The notes: generated by a model not told the origin, from the sequence alone. 5,484 bases of DNA from JAVBSC01 sp031547305 (GCA_031547305.1 JAVBSC010000110.1:1-5484), one strand, 5' to 3'; shown: positions 1-5,288, counted from the first letter of the stretch. Numbers and translations are program-made.

Positions 1-676
1 ACCCGATCAGGCGGGGGAACCAGCGGCTTTTAAGCCAAGGCTGGCGCTTGCCCCAAAAATGGCCGGCCAGTTCCCAGAGCAGCAGGCAGGCGAAGCTGAA
101 CAGGCGGTTGTTCCATGATGCGAGCATTCCGTAAGAGTGGTGCCAGGTAAAATCCCAGTCCCGGCTCACGCCGGCCATCTCAAAAGCGTGCAGGTTCAAC
201 CAGAACAGGGAAACCAGCCAGAACAGGAACCACAGGGCGGTCTGGCGGCCCAGAATGGCCAGGGGCAGGAGCAGCAGGGACCAGGCCCGGAACAGCTCCC
301 AGCTGTCCGCCCCGGTCTGGTAAATCTGGCCGTAAAGGGCGAACATGGCCCCGATGGCCAGGCCGGCGGCCAGAAGCGCGGCTTCGCCCAGCCAGTGCCG
401 CCAACGCAACAAGGCCAGGCCGCCGCACAGCGCAAAGGCCGCCTGGGCCAGGCCGAATTTGACGAATTTGGGAAGGTCCGCCCAGTTCCAGGCAAAAAAG
501 AAAATTACTCCGGCCACCATGGCCAGCAGACCCAGCAGGCCGAAAACACGCTTAAAAAAAGCGGCCCAACCGGCCGGGCCGGAACCGCCGGACAAAAGTG
601 ACCGAGCTCCGGCAAAATCCGAATCGCACGTTGCCGAGCCAGTGGCTTCAAACATAAGCACCCCCGGAATGTTCAT
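1..676 (-). CDS. DUF2157-type multi-pass membrane protein, N-terminal part (cut by window edge)
   Basis: The frame is open from 676 to the left edge, so the C-terminus is missing; 225 codons are visible. After a roughly 40-residue, mostly polar N-terminus come about six hydrophobic segments. Numbered from the second Met, they lie near residues 36-56, 64-82, 90-108, 121-136, 139-158 and 183-200. Two blocks match what I remember of the DUF2157 family: FFFAWNWADLPKF (52-64), at the end of the first membrane segment, and YGQIYQTGADSWELF (108-122) before the fourth. The family is an inner-membrane protein of unknown function, often encoded beside a GDYXXLXY-type protein. Two in-frame ATGs are possible, at 676 and 655. 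I chose 676 because the G-rich block at 685-693 sits 8 nt upstream and matches the GGAGGTG region with a G:U wobble. A TGA directly precedes it, so nothing longer is possible. Family call fairly sure; biochemical role unknown. Confidence 0.8.
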   Translation of the reverse strand, partial: MNIPGVLMFEATGSATCDSDFAGARSLLSGGSGPAGWAAFFKRVFGLLGLLAMVAGVIFFFAWNWADLPKFVKFGLAQAAFALCGGLALLRWRHWLGEAALLAAGLAIGAMFALYGQIYQTGADSWELFRAWSLLLLPLAILGRQTALWFLFWLVSLFWLNLHAFEMAGVSRDWDFTWHHSYGMLASWNNRLFSFACLLLWELAGHFWGKRQPWLKSRWFPRLIG

Positions 677-684
677 TCACAATT

Positions 685-693
685 CCACCCCCC
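685..693 (-). promoter_or_regulatory. Ribosome binding site that decides the DUF2157 start
   Basis: On the minus strand this reads GGGGGGTGG, followed by 8 nt and the ATG at 676. The alternative ATG at 655 has only a G-rich run about 4 nt upstream, which is too close. This favours the longer N-terminus. Confidence 0.4.
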
Positions 694-695
694 AA

Positions 696-726
696 AATTT
701 ACCCAGCAGGAACTACCTATTTTCAA
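696..726 (-). promoter_or_regulatory. Weak candidate sigma-70 promoter for the DUF2157 gene
   Basis: On the minus strand, TTGAAA (726-721) is followed after 19 nt by TAAATT (701-696), about 20 nt before the ATG at 676. The spacer is 2 nt longer than ideal and the leader would be very short, so this is only a possibility. Confidence 0.15.
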
Positions 727-854
727 AGATAAAGTCCATCCCCGCTTTCTTCCATTGTCACCAGCCACTTGTCGCCCGCCGCCTCCACGGCTTGCCCGTT
801 CAGGCGAGTCTGGCTATATTGGTCCGGCAACTGCGGCGAGTCCGCATTCTTAAA
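723..854 (-). pseudogene. Coding-like C-terminal tail without a start; possible gene remnant
   Basis: The minus-strand frame ending in TGA at 723-725 has a tail of about 43 residues that looks like real protein. It begins FKNADSPQLPDQYSQTRLNG and ends in MEESGDGLYL. Composition is soluble and mixed, and codons are GC-rich at the third position (for example CGC CTG AAC GGG, AAG TGG CTG GTG), like the true genes nearby. No ATG with a ribosome binding site lies in this frame close upstream. The frame stays open to an ATG at 1016, but only by running antisense through the gene at 879-1169, where the translation is not convincing. It may be the 3' remnant of a gene once upstream of the DUF2157 gene, or a short protein with an unusual start. 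I do not recognise the family. Confidence 0.25.
792..820 (+). promoter_or_regulatory. Candidate sigma-70 promoter for the small gene at 879
   Basis: TTGCCC (792-797) and TATATT (815-820) are separated by exactly 17 nt. The predicted transcription start is near 827, giving a leader of about 50 nt. It overlaps the coding-like minus-strand tail, so one of the two readings may be fortuitous. Confidence 0.3.
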
Positions 855-878
855 TCTGAAACAACGTGATGTAAGGAA

Positions 879-1169
879 ATGAAAAAGCATACTCCGGTAA
901 TCTGCATTCTGGACGATGACAAGGAACGCTGCCTGCGTGAGGAGAGCGCCCTGGATGAACTGATCAAGGGGAGGAAGCTGAACGCCATGGGCATTTCCAA
1001 TTTCGGAACCTGCCATATTGCCCGGTGCGGTATGGAAGGACGGGTGCCGGCCATTGACGTGGACGGCAACTGCTTTGTGCGCAAGATAGGGGAAGAGCTT
1101 ACTCCGGAAATTCTTGGAGAATTCTTGGATATGCTGGTGCGCCGAGGAGTAATCAAAACGGCGGAATAA
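879..1169 (+). CDS. Small cysteine-rich protein with thioredoxin-like fold order, function unknown
   Basis: The product is a 96-residue soluble protein with no signal peptide or membrane segment. The predicted order is strand (PVICIL, 6-11), helix (about 15-31), strand (LNAMGIS, 34-40), short helix (44-53), then VPAIDVDGN (56-64) followed by a strand and a C-terminal helix (about 74-89). The V-P-x-x-x-V-D-G turn followed by a final helix resembles the cis-proline region of small thioredoxin/glutaredoxin-fold proteins. The active-site CxxC is absent: the matching region reads KERC, keeping only Cys18. Other cysteines are 9, 45, 50 and 65. The fold call is inference from pattern only. The start is the only one possible, because an in-frame TGA lies four codons upstream, yet the AAGGA at 873-877 is only 1 nt from the ATG. 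The gene is convergent with the regulator, with a 45-bp gap. Confidence 0.65.
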   Translation: MKKHTPVICILDDDKERCLREESALDELIKGRKLNAMGISNFGTCHIARCGMEGRVPAIDVDGNCFVRKIGEELTPEILGEFLDMLVRRGVIKTAE

Positions 1170-1214
1170 AACGGTAATGCCTGGTCGTGTTGAGGCCAGC
1201 CGCAGTGGGGCGCC

Positions 1215-2822
1215 CTATCCCCTTTTCATGAAATCCCGCGGCATGATGCCGTGTTTGCGCAGTTTGTACTGAAGCGTGGAGCGCGGCAGTCCAAGCAGTC
1301 CGGCCGCGCCCCGGCTGCCGCTTACCCGGCCGCCGGTCAGGGCGAGGATGTGCTCAATGTGGGCCTTTTCCACCTCGGACAGGGCGTTGGGGCTTGCCGG
1401 CCCGCTTTCCTGACGCGTCCGGGCCGGAGCGGCCGGGGCGGCCGCGCTGGGAGGGGCCGGTGGCGCCTGGGGAACCGGTTGGCCCTGTTCCAGCAGGGGC
1501 CTGACGTGTTCGGGACCGAGTTCCGTGCCGGGATGCAGAATCAGCAGCCGGGCCAGCATGTTGGACAGTTCGCGCACGTTGCCGGGCCAGTGGTAGTCTT
1601 CCAGCATTTTCAGCGTGTCTGGATGAAAGGCGAGCGGGGCGCAATGCATGTCGTCGGCATAAATGCGCATAAGGTAGTGAAGCATGGGGACGAGCTCGTT
1701 TTCCCTGTCCCTGAGGGGCGGTACCTGCACTGTGGTCACGCCCAGGCGGTAGAAAAGATCGCGGCGAAAGCGCCCTTCGCTCATAAGGTGGCGCAGGTCG
1801 GCGTTGGTGGCGGAAATGCACCGGGTGTCAACGCTGACCGGCCGGCTTTCCCCAACCCGCTCGAACTTGGCGTCCTGCAGCACGTGCAGGAGTTTGGCCT
1901 GGAGCACGATGTCCAGATCGCCGATTTCATCAAGAAAGATGCTGCCCTTGTCCGCCATTTCAAAGCGGCCTAGCCTCCTGCTGGAGGCTCCGGTAAAGGC
2001 GCCCTTGGCGTGGCCGAACAGCTCGCTTTCAAAGAGCGTGGGCGAAAGAGCCGGACAGTTGACCTTGATGAAATTGTGGTTGGCCCTGGCGCTGAACCGG
2101 TGAATGAAACGGGCGACAAATTCCTTTCCTGTGCCGGTTTCGCCGCAGATGAGCACCGGCGCGTCGCTTACCGCCAGCAGCCTGACCTGGCTCATCAGGT
2201 TCTGCATGGTGGCGCAGTTGAAAAAGAAGCGGGAGCCGGAGTGCAGCATGTCGTCCCCGCTTAGCAGCGTGTCCACCTGCTGGTTCAAATATTCGTTCTG
2301 CTGGTTAAGCTTGGCGTGGGTGATCATGTTGTCCACGGCAAGCGCCACCTGGGCGCAGGTTTTGTCCATGAAGTTTGTGAGGAACGCCTCTTCGTCGTCA
2401 ATATAGCGCAAAAAGGAAACCACCACCGCGCCGATGGGCTTGCCCCGGCTGATCAGGGGAAAGGCCATGGCGGACCGCAGGCCGGCCTGGACCATGAGGC
2501 GCAACGCCTCGTCTTCGGCTCGGTCTTCAAGGCGGAGGGCAATGACCGGAGCAACGGTTGCTATGGCCGCCCGGGCCAGGGGGCCGCGCAGTGGCGCGCT
2601 GTCGGAGTCCATGCGCGAGACGCCAATGCCGACCGCCTTGGCAAACCAGGCCAGGGAATTGGTTTCGGATTCGTAGATTGTCAGGCTGACGCGGTCGCAG
2701 CCGATTTTTGACTGGAGAATTGTCGCCAGGGAGTTGAAGAAACCGTCAGGGGTAACTTCTCGCACAAGTATGTTGTTGATTTCCAGCAGGGACTGGTACA
2801 GGGAGTCGGGTGCGTGGAGCAT
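1215..2822 (-). CDS. Sigma-54-dependent transcriptional activator, GAF-AAA+-Fis HTH
   Basis: The product is a 535-residue cytoplasmic enhancer-binding protein that would remodel sigma-54 RNA polymerase by ATP hydrolysis. Domains in order: a GAF-type sensor (about 18-163), a short linker, the AAA+ domain (about 200-430), a Pro/Ala-rich linker (about 448-474) and a Fis-type helix-turn-helix (about 485-526). Visible motifs are Walker A GETGTGKE (227-234), the sigma-54 contact loop GAFTGA (274-279), Walker B SIFLDEIGD (294-302), the arginine-finger region FRRDLFYRL (352-360) and WPGNVREL (412-419). All key residues are present, so it should be active. There is no receiver domain or kinase partner, so control is probably by a small ligand at the GAF domain, as in FhlA/NorR-type proteins. 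ATG 2822 is preferred over an in-frame TTG at 2846, because GGAG lies 6 nt upstream of the ATG. It lies downstream of the ligase pair on the same strand and is their likely regulator (inference). Confidence 0.93.
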   Translation of the reverse strand: MLHAPDSLYQSLLEINNILVREVTPDGFFNSLATILQSKIGCDRVSLTIYESETNSLAWFAKAVGIGVSRMDSDSAPLRGPLARAAIATVAPVIALRLEDRAEDEALRLMVQAGLRSAMAFPLISRGKPIGAVVVSFLRYIDDEEAFLTNFMDKTCAQVALAVDNMITHAKLNQQNEYLNQQVDTLLSGDDMLHSGSRFFFNCATMQNLMSQVRLLAVSDAPVLICGETGTGKEFVARFIHRFSARANHNFIKVNCPALSPTLFESELFGHAKGAFTGASSRRLGRFEMADKGSIFLDEIGDLDIVLQAKLLHVLQDAKFERVGESRPVSVDTRCISATNADLRHLMSEGRFRRDLFYRLGVTTVQVPPLRDRENELVPMLHYLMRIYADDMHCAPLAFHPDTLKMLEDYHWPGNVRELSNMLARLLILHPGTELGPEHVRPLLEQGQPVPQAPPAPPSAAAPAAPARTRQESGPASPNALSEVEKAHIEHILALTGGRVSGSRGAAGLLGLPRSTLQYKLRKHGIMPRDFMKRG

Positions 2823-2828
2823 GCGCTT

Positions 2829-2832
2829 CTCC
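2829..2832 (-). promoter_or_regulatory. Ribosome binding site fixing the regulator start
   Basis: GGAG on the minus strand is separated by 6 nt from the ATG at 2822. The in-frame TTG at 2846, eight codons earlier, has no comparable site. Confidence 0.6.
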
Positions 2833-2863
2833 GCGGCGGGCCTCAAAGTTGTATGTTCCGGAT

Positions 2864-2894
2864 GCGGCCGGGGCGAAACAACCGCCCCGGCCGC
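2864..2894 (-). promoter_or_regulatory. Perfect 12-bp hairpin at the predicted 5' end of the regulator mRNA
   Basis: The arms GCGGCCGGGGCG (2864-2875) and CGCCCCGGCCGC (2883-2894) are exact inverted copies around a 7-nt loop. The structure begins about where transcription from the promoter at 2899-2927 would start. No T-run follows on either strand, so it is not a normal intrinsic terminator. It could protect the mRNA 5' end, hinder translation, or be a DNA operator. Confidence 0.6.
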
Positions 2895-2898
2895 GCAG

Positions 2899-2927
2899 AG
2901 TATAGGGGGATCTTTCCTTCAGAGCAA
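2899..2927 (-). promoter_or_regulatory. Sigma-70-like promoter of the sigma-54 activator gene
   Basis: On the minus strand, TTGCTC (2927-2922) and TATACT (2904-2899) are separated by 17 nt. The -10 matches 5 of 6 consensus bases and the -35 has TTG. The predicted start is near 2892, giving a leader of about 70 nt before the ATG at 2822. It implies the regulator is transcribed independently of the ligase genes. Confidence 0.5.
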
Positions 2928-2944
2928 GGGGCGTACACGAACCC

Positions 2945-3022
2945 CGCCCGCCGCACAGGCGTGGACGAAACTTGTTCCGCCGTTAAGCGCCGAAGCGAGC
3001 GTCTTAAAGTTAAAATACCCTA
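2945..3022 (-). repeat. Dispersed intergenic repeat, copy 1 (overlaps the alpha-subunit stop codon)
   Basis: Positions 2945-3016 align without gaps to 5304-5375, with roughly 12 differences in 72 bases; the shared core includes TAAGCGCCGAAGC. The right-hand end (3002-3022) also matches 5269-5289 at 18 of 21 bases. The last three bases of this head, CTA at 3020-3022, are the TAG stop of the ligase alpha gene. No ORF or transposase is seen, so the element is non-autonomous or a structural intergenic repeat. Confidence 0.7.
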
Positions 3023-3934
3023 GATTCCCACGTTTTTGGGCGTGGGGACGAATCCCTGCGCCCTGAGGATTTCCTCCAGCATGTCGTAGGCTTCTTCCAG
3101 GCTGGAAGCGACCCGCGCCCCGGCGCTCTTCAGCGCGGCGTGCTTTGATTCCGCCGTGCCAGCGTTGCCGGAAATGATGGCCCCGGCATGGCCCATCTTT
3201 TTGCCGGGAGGGGAGGTCACCCCGGCAATGAAGTTGACCAGGGGTTTTTCAAAGCCGACCCGCTTAAGATAGTCGGCGGCCTGTTCTTCAGCCGCCCCGC
3301 CTATTTCCCCGATCATCAGCACCGCCTTGGTTTCGTCGTCGTGGCGGAAGAGTTCCAGGATGTCCTCAAAGGGGCTTCCCGGAACAGGATCGCCGCCAAT
3401 GCCCACGCAGGTGCTCTGCCCCATGCCGCGTATGGTCAGGCAGGATGCGGATTCGTGGGTCAGGGTGCCGCTGCGCGAAACAATGCCCACCGGCCCCCGG
3501 CTGTACAGGAAGCCTGGCATGACCCCGAGCTTGCTCTTGCCGGGGCTGATCATGCCGATGGTGTTCGGGCCGATGACGCAGCAACCGGCCTCTTTGGCGG
3601 CCTCGCGGATTTTCATGGTATCGCGCACAGGCATGTGCTCGGTGAGAATAACCAGAGTCCTGATGCCGTTGTCTATGGCCTCAAGGGCACCGTCCAGCAC
3701 GGCGAAAGGGGGGGTCATGATCATGGAGATGTCAATGGCCCCGAGTTCTTCCCCGGCCTGGCGCACAGTATCAAACACCGGCAGGCCGCTCACCTTTTCC
3801 CCGGCTTTGCCCGGGGTGACCCCGCCGATCAGCTTGGTGCCGTACTCCAGGTGGTAGGGCACATGCAGGCGGGCTTGTTTGCCGGTAATGCCCTGGATGA
3901 TTATCCGGCTTTTTTCGTCAAGCAGAATGGACAT
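3020..3934 (-). CDS. NDP-forming acyl-CoA ligase alpha subunit (SucD family, altered substrate site)
   Basis: This is the CoA-binding and phosphohistidine subunit, which with the beta subunit makes an acyl-CoA from a carboxylate, CoA and ATP in the cytoplasm. It has 304 residues against 289 in E. coli SucD. Conserved features are the CoA loop GITGKQ (15-20), GGVTPGKAG (37-45) with Lys43, SRSGTLT (153-159), GIGGDPVPGS (178-187), GEIGG (209-213) with the supporting Glu210, and GHAGAI (248-253) with active-site His249. Differences from SucD: the substrate-contact Tyr159 is replaced by His160, and GPNCPG becomes GPNTIG (122-127). There is also a C-terminal extension of about 14 residues, ending on a TAG that lies inside a dispersed repeat. 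The start ATG has GAGGGT 6 nt upstream, overlapping the end of the beta gene. Family certain; substrate probably not succinate. Confidence 0.93.
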   Translation of the reverse strand: MSILLDEKSRIIIQGITGKQARLHVPYHLEYGTKLIGGVTPGKAGEKVSGLPVFDTVRQAGEELGAIDISMIMTPPFAVLDGALEAIDNGIRTLVILTEHMPVRDTMKIREAAKEAGCCVIGPNTIGMISPGKSKLGVMPGFLYSRGPVGIVSRSGTLTHESASCLTIRGMGQSTCVGIGGDPVPGSPFEDILELFRHDDETKAVLMIGEIGGAAEEQAADYLKRVGFEKPLVNFIAGVTSPPGKKMGHAGAIISGNAGTAESKHAALKSAGARVASSLEEAYDMLEEILRAQGFVPTPKNVGI

Positions 3935-3945
3935 GCGTGTACCCT

Positions 3946-5073
3946 CTACAGCCCGGCAAGCAGGGTTTGCACGGCATCCCGTGTGGTGCCGTATTTGATG
4001 ATCGGGACCTTGCGCGCTTCAAGCAGGGCCCAGCCTTCGTCCTGGGAATGGCCGCGCATCTTGACGACAATCTTGCCCTCGGGCTTGTCCGTGTCTATGA
4101 CTTCAGCTATTCCGCCGGCTATTTCGCGGCAGTTGTTGATGCCGCCGAAGATATTGATCACAACGCCCCGGACTCCCTTGGTGGCAAGGGAGATGCGCAG
4201 GGCTTCGGCCATATTTTTATCGCTGATGCCGCCTCCAAGGTCCATGAAACTGGCGGCCCCGCTGTTCTGGAAGTTGACCGTGTCCATGGTGGCCATGGCC
4301 AGTCCAGCGCCGCCGGCGATAATGGCGACCTGGCCGTCCAGGGTCACGTAGTTCACCCCGATGGCCTGGGCTCTGCGCTCCAGGTCGTTGGCGGGCACGG
4401 AGTCCGTTTGGGCCATGTTCTGGCGCTTCAGGGCGGAATCGTCAATAACGGCCTTGGCGTCCAGAGCGATGACCTCGTCTTCGCTGGTGACGGCCAGGGG
4501 GTTTATTTCCAGAGTGGAGCAATCGGTGGCGAAAAAGGCTTCGACGAGTTGCTGCACCACGGTGGCGACCTTGGGCAACAGGGCGCCGGTAACGCCGGCC
4601 TTGCGCACTTCTTCCAGGATCACGTGGCGGCGTGGCAAGGCAAGGGAAGAAAGGCGCAGAGTGCGCACCTTTTCCGGCGTAGCCTTGGCGACATGCTCAA
4701 TCTCGACGCCGCCTTCGGTGGAGAAAATCAGCACCGCGCGGCCTTCGCCCGCGTCTATGGTCAGACCGGCGTAGAACTCTTTTTCAATGCCGCAGGCTTT
4801 GGCGATCAGCAGCTTTTTGCAGGTTTCACCCTTGATAACCATGCCAAGTATGGCGGTTGCCGCGGAGCTCAATTCGTCCGGGGTCTTGGTCAGCTTGACG
4901 CCCCCCGCCTTGCCGCGCCCGCCGGCCAGAACCTGGGCCTTCACCACAACGGGAAAGCCCAGTTCCCGGCCGGCGGCAAGAGCTTCTTCAACCGAAGAGG
5001 CGACACGTTCGGGAGTGGTGGCGATGCCGTGCTTGCGCAAGATCGCCTTGCCCTCATATTCCAGCATTCTCAT
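3946..5073 (-). CDS. NDP-forming acyl-CoA ligase beta subunit (SucC family, altered substrate site)
   Basis: This is the ATP-grasp, nucleotide-binding subunit; 375 residues against 388 in E. coli SucC. Conserved features are Lys45 and AGGRGKAGG (50-58) in the nucleotide site, STEGGVEIE (118-126), LEINPL (188-193) with metal ligand Asn191, and Asp205 in ALDAK. GAGLAMATMD (255-264) and NIFGGI (307-312) lie in the C-terminal CoA-ligase domain. Two positions that contact succinate in E. coli SucC are changed: Asn264 is Gly254, and the GIV triplet at 321-323 is GIN (311-313), followed by Asn in place of Arg324. Malate thiokinase MtkA, as I recall it, keeps the Asn and reads GINRC, so this is a different pattern. 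AAGGAG at 5082-5087 lies 8 nt before the ATG at 5073 and supports that start over Met3. The gap to the alpha gene is 11 bp, so translation is probably coupled. Confidence 0.93.
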   Translation of the reverse strand: MRMLEYEGKAILRKHGIATTPERVASSVEEALAAGRELGFPVVVKAQVLAGGRGKAGGVKLTKTPDELSSAATAILGMVIKGETCKKLLIAKACGIEKEFYAGLTIDAGEGRAVLIFSTEGGVEIEHVAKATPEKVRTLRLSSLALPRRHVILEEVRKAGVTGALLPKVATVVQQLVEAFFATDCSTLEINPLAVTSEDEVIALDAKAVIDDSALKRQNMAQTDSVPANDLERRAQAIGVNYVTLDGQVAIIAGGAGLAMATMDTVNFQNSGAASFMDLGGGISDKNMAEALRISLATKGVRGVVINIFGGINNCREIAGGIAEVIDTDKPEGKIVVKMRGHSQDEGWALLEARKVPIIKYGTTRDAVQTLLAGL

Positions 5074-5081
5074 AACTATTT

Positions 5082-5087
5082 CTCCTT
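5082..5087 (-). promoter_or_regulatory. Strong ribosome binding site of the beta-subunit gene
   Basis: AAGGAG on the minus strand, 8 nt upstream of the ATG at 5073. It decides for Met1 over the ATG two codons later, which would be 14 nt away. Confidence 0.75.
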
Positions 5088-5124
5088 GCCGATCCTGGTG
5101 CGGCCCATGTCAAAGTCTTTTAGC

Positions 5125-5153
5125 GCGGATTAACATTGAAGATGTTCATCCGC
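5125..5153 (-). promoter_or_regulatory. Imperfect 29-bp palindrome in the ligase leader (operator or mRNA hairpin)
   Basis: The outer arms GCGGAT (5125-5130) and ATCCGC (5148-5153) and inner arms AACAT (5132-5136) and ATGTT (5142-5146) pair around a 5-nt centre with one mismatch. It lies 52 nt upstream of the beta-subunit ATG and has no T-run after it. A weak sigma-70-like pair, TTGTTC (5163-5158) and TTCAAT (5140-5135) with a 17-nt spacer, overlaps it. A bound protein could therefore block or assist transcription. Confidence 0.4.
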
Positions 5154-5174
5154 TTTAGAACAAATTACGCTTGA

Positions 5175-5215
5175 GTTTTTCGCTCGACAACGGGCAAAGT
5201 CCGCCCGCGAAAAAC
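5175..5215. repeat. Inverted repeat with nested inner stem
   Basis: The outer arms GTTTTTCGC (5175-5183) and GCGAAAAAC (5207-5215) are exact complements. An inner pair GGGC (5192-5195) and GCCC (5203-5206) closes a 7-nt loop. It is part of the structured 362-bp gene-free stretch ahead of the ligase operon. Confidence 0.6.
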
Positions 5216-5244
5216 CCGCGGGCGCCGCTACGCTACGCGGCGCC
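5210..5244 (-). terminator. Possible intrinsic terminator or attenuator ahead of the ligase genes
   Basis: Read on the minus strand, an 8-bp GC-only stem (arms at 5244-5237 and 5228-5221, 8-nt loop) is followed by CGCGGG and then a five-T run at 5214-5210. The 6-nt gap between stem and T-run weakens it. It could end transcription from the gene stopping at 5436. Confidence 0.3.
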
Positions 5245-5288
5245 AGAGCATTTTGTCGGCCAGAAAAATCTCAAAGTTAAAATGCTCT
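5245..5288. repeat. Inverted repeat AGAGCATTTT / AAAATGCTCT
   Basis: Exact 10-bp arms at 5245-5254 and 5279-5288 enclose 24 nt. The right arm belongs to the repeat head that is also found at 3002-3022, so the pair may mark the boundary of a small repeat element. Confidence 0.65.
5247..5263 (-). promoter_or_regulatory. Candidate sigma-54 (-24/-12) promoter of the ligase operon
   Basis: The minus strand carries CTGGC and ATGCT with GG and GC separated by exactly 10 nt, as sigma-54 promoters require. The bases between (A, C, G of the -24 box) do not match the consensus. A start near 5236 would leave a leader of about 160 nt and would fall within the GC hairpin at 5221-5244. It is worth noting because the neighbouring regulator needs sigma-54, but such matches also arise by chance. 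Confidence 0.25.

Noticed and set aside
137..869. Plus-strand open frames of 154 and 174 codons near the left end
   Set aside because: They lie opposite the DUF2157 gene. Their Gln/Pro/Ala-rich or Arg/Ser-rich translations look like antisense products.
1207..1226. GGGG-N8-CCCC followed by TTTT as a plus-strand terminator for the gene at 879
   Set aside because: A 4-bp stem is too weak, and it lies inside the coding end of the regulator. The 6-bp stem at 1181-1199 lacks a T-run.
1251..1973. 240-codon plus-strand open frame opposite the regulator
   Set aside because: Antisense to a well-conserved AAA+ domain and without recognisable motifs.
2823..2846. TTG start at 2846 for the sigma-54 activator
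   Set aside because: No good ribosome binding site, and it would add eight residues with no family support. The ATG at 2822 has GGAG at 6 nt.
3027..3046. Small inverted repeat CCCACG/CGTGGG at the end of the alpha gene
   Set aside because: A 6-bp stem within coding sequence and no T-run; likely chance in GC-rich DNA.
3188..4351. 387-codon plus-strand open frame opposite the alpha and beta genes
   Set aside because: It spans two real genes antisense, has no plausible motifs and is explained by codon bias on the other strand.
3937..5133. 398-codon plus-strand open frame opposite the ligase beta gene
   Set aside because: It is a shadow of the GC-biased minus-strand gene. Its translation is rich in Gly, His and Gln with no recognisable domain, whereas the minus-strand product is a clear SucC homologue.
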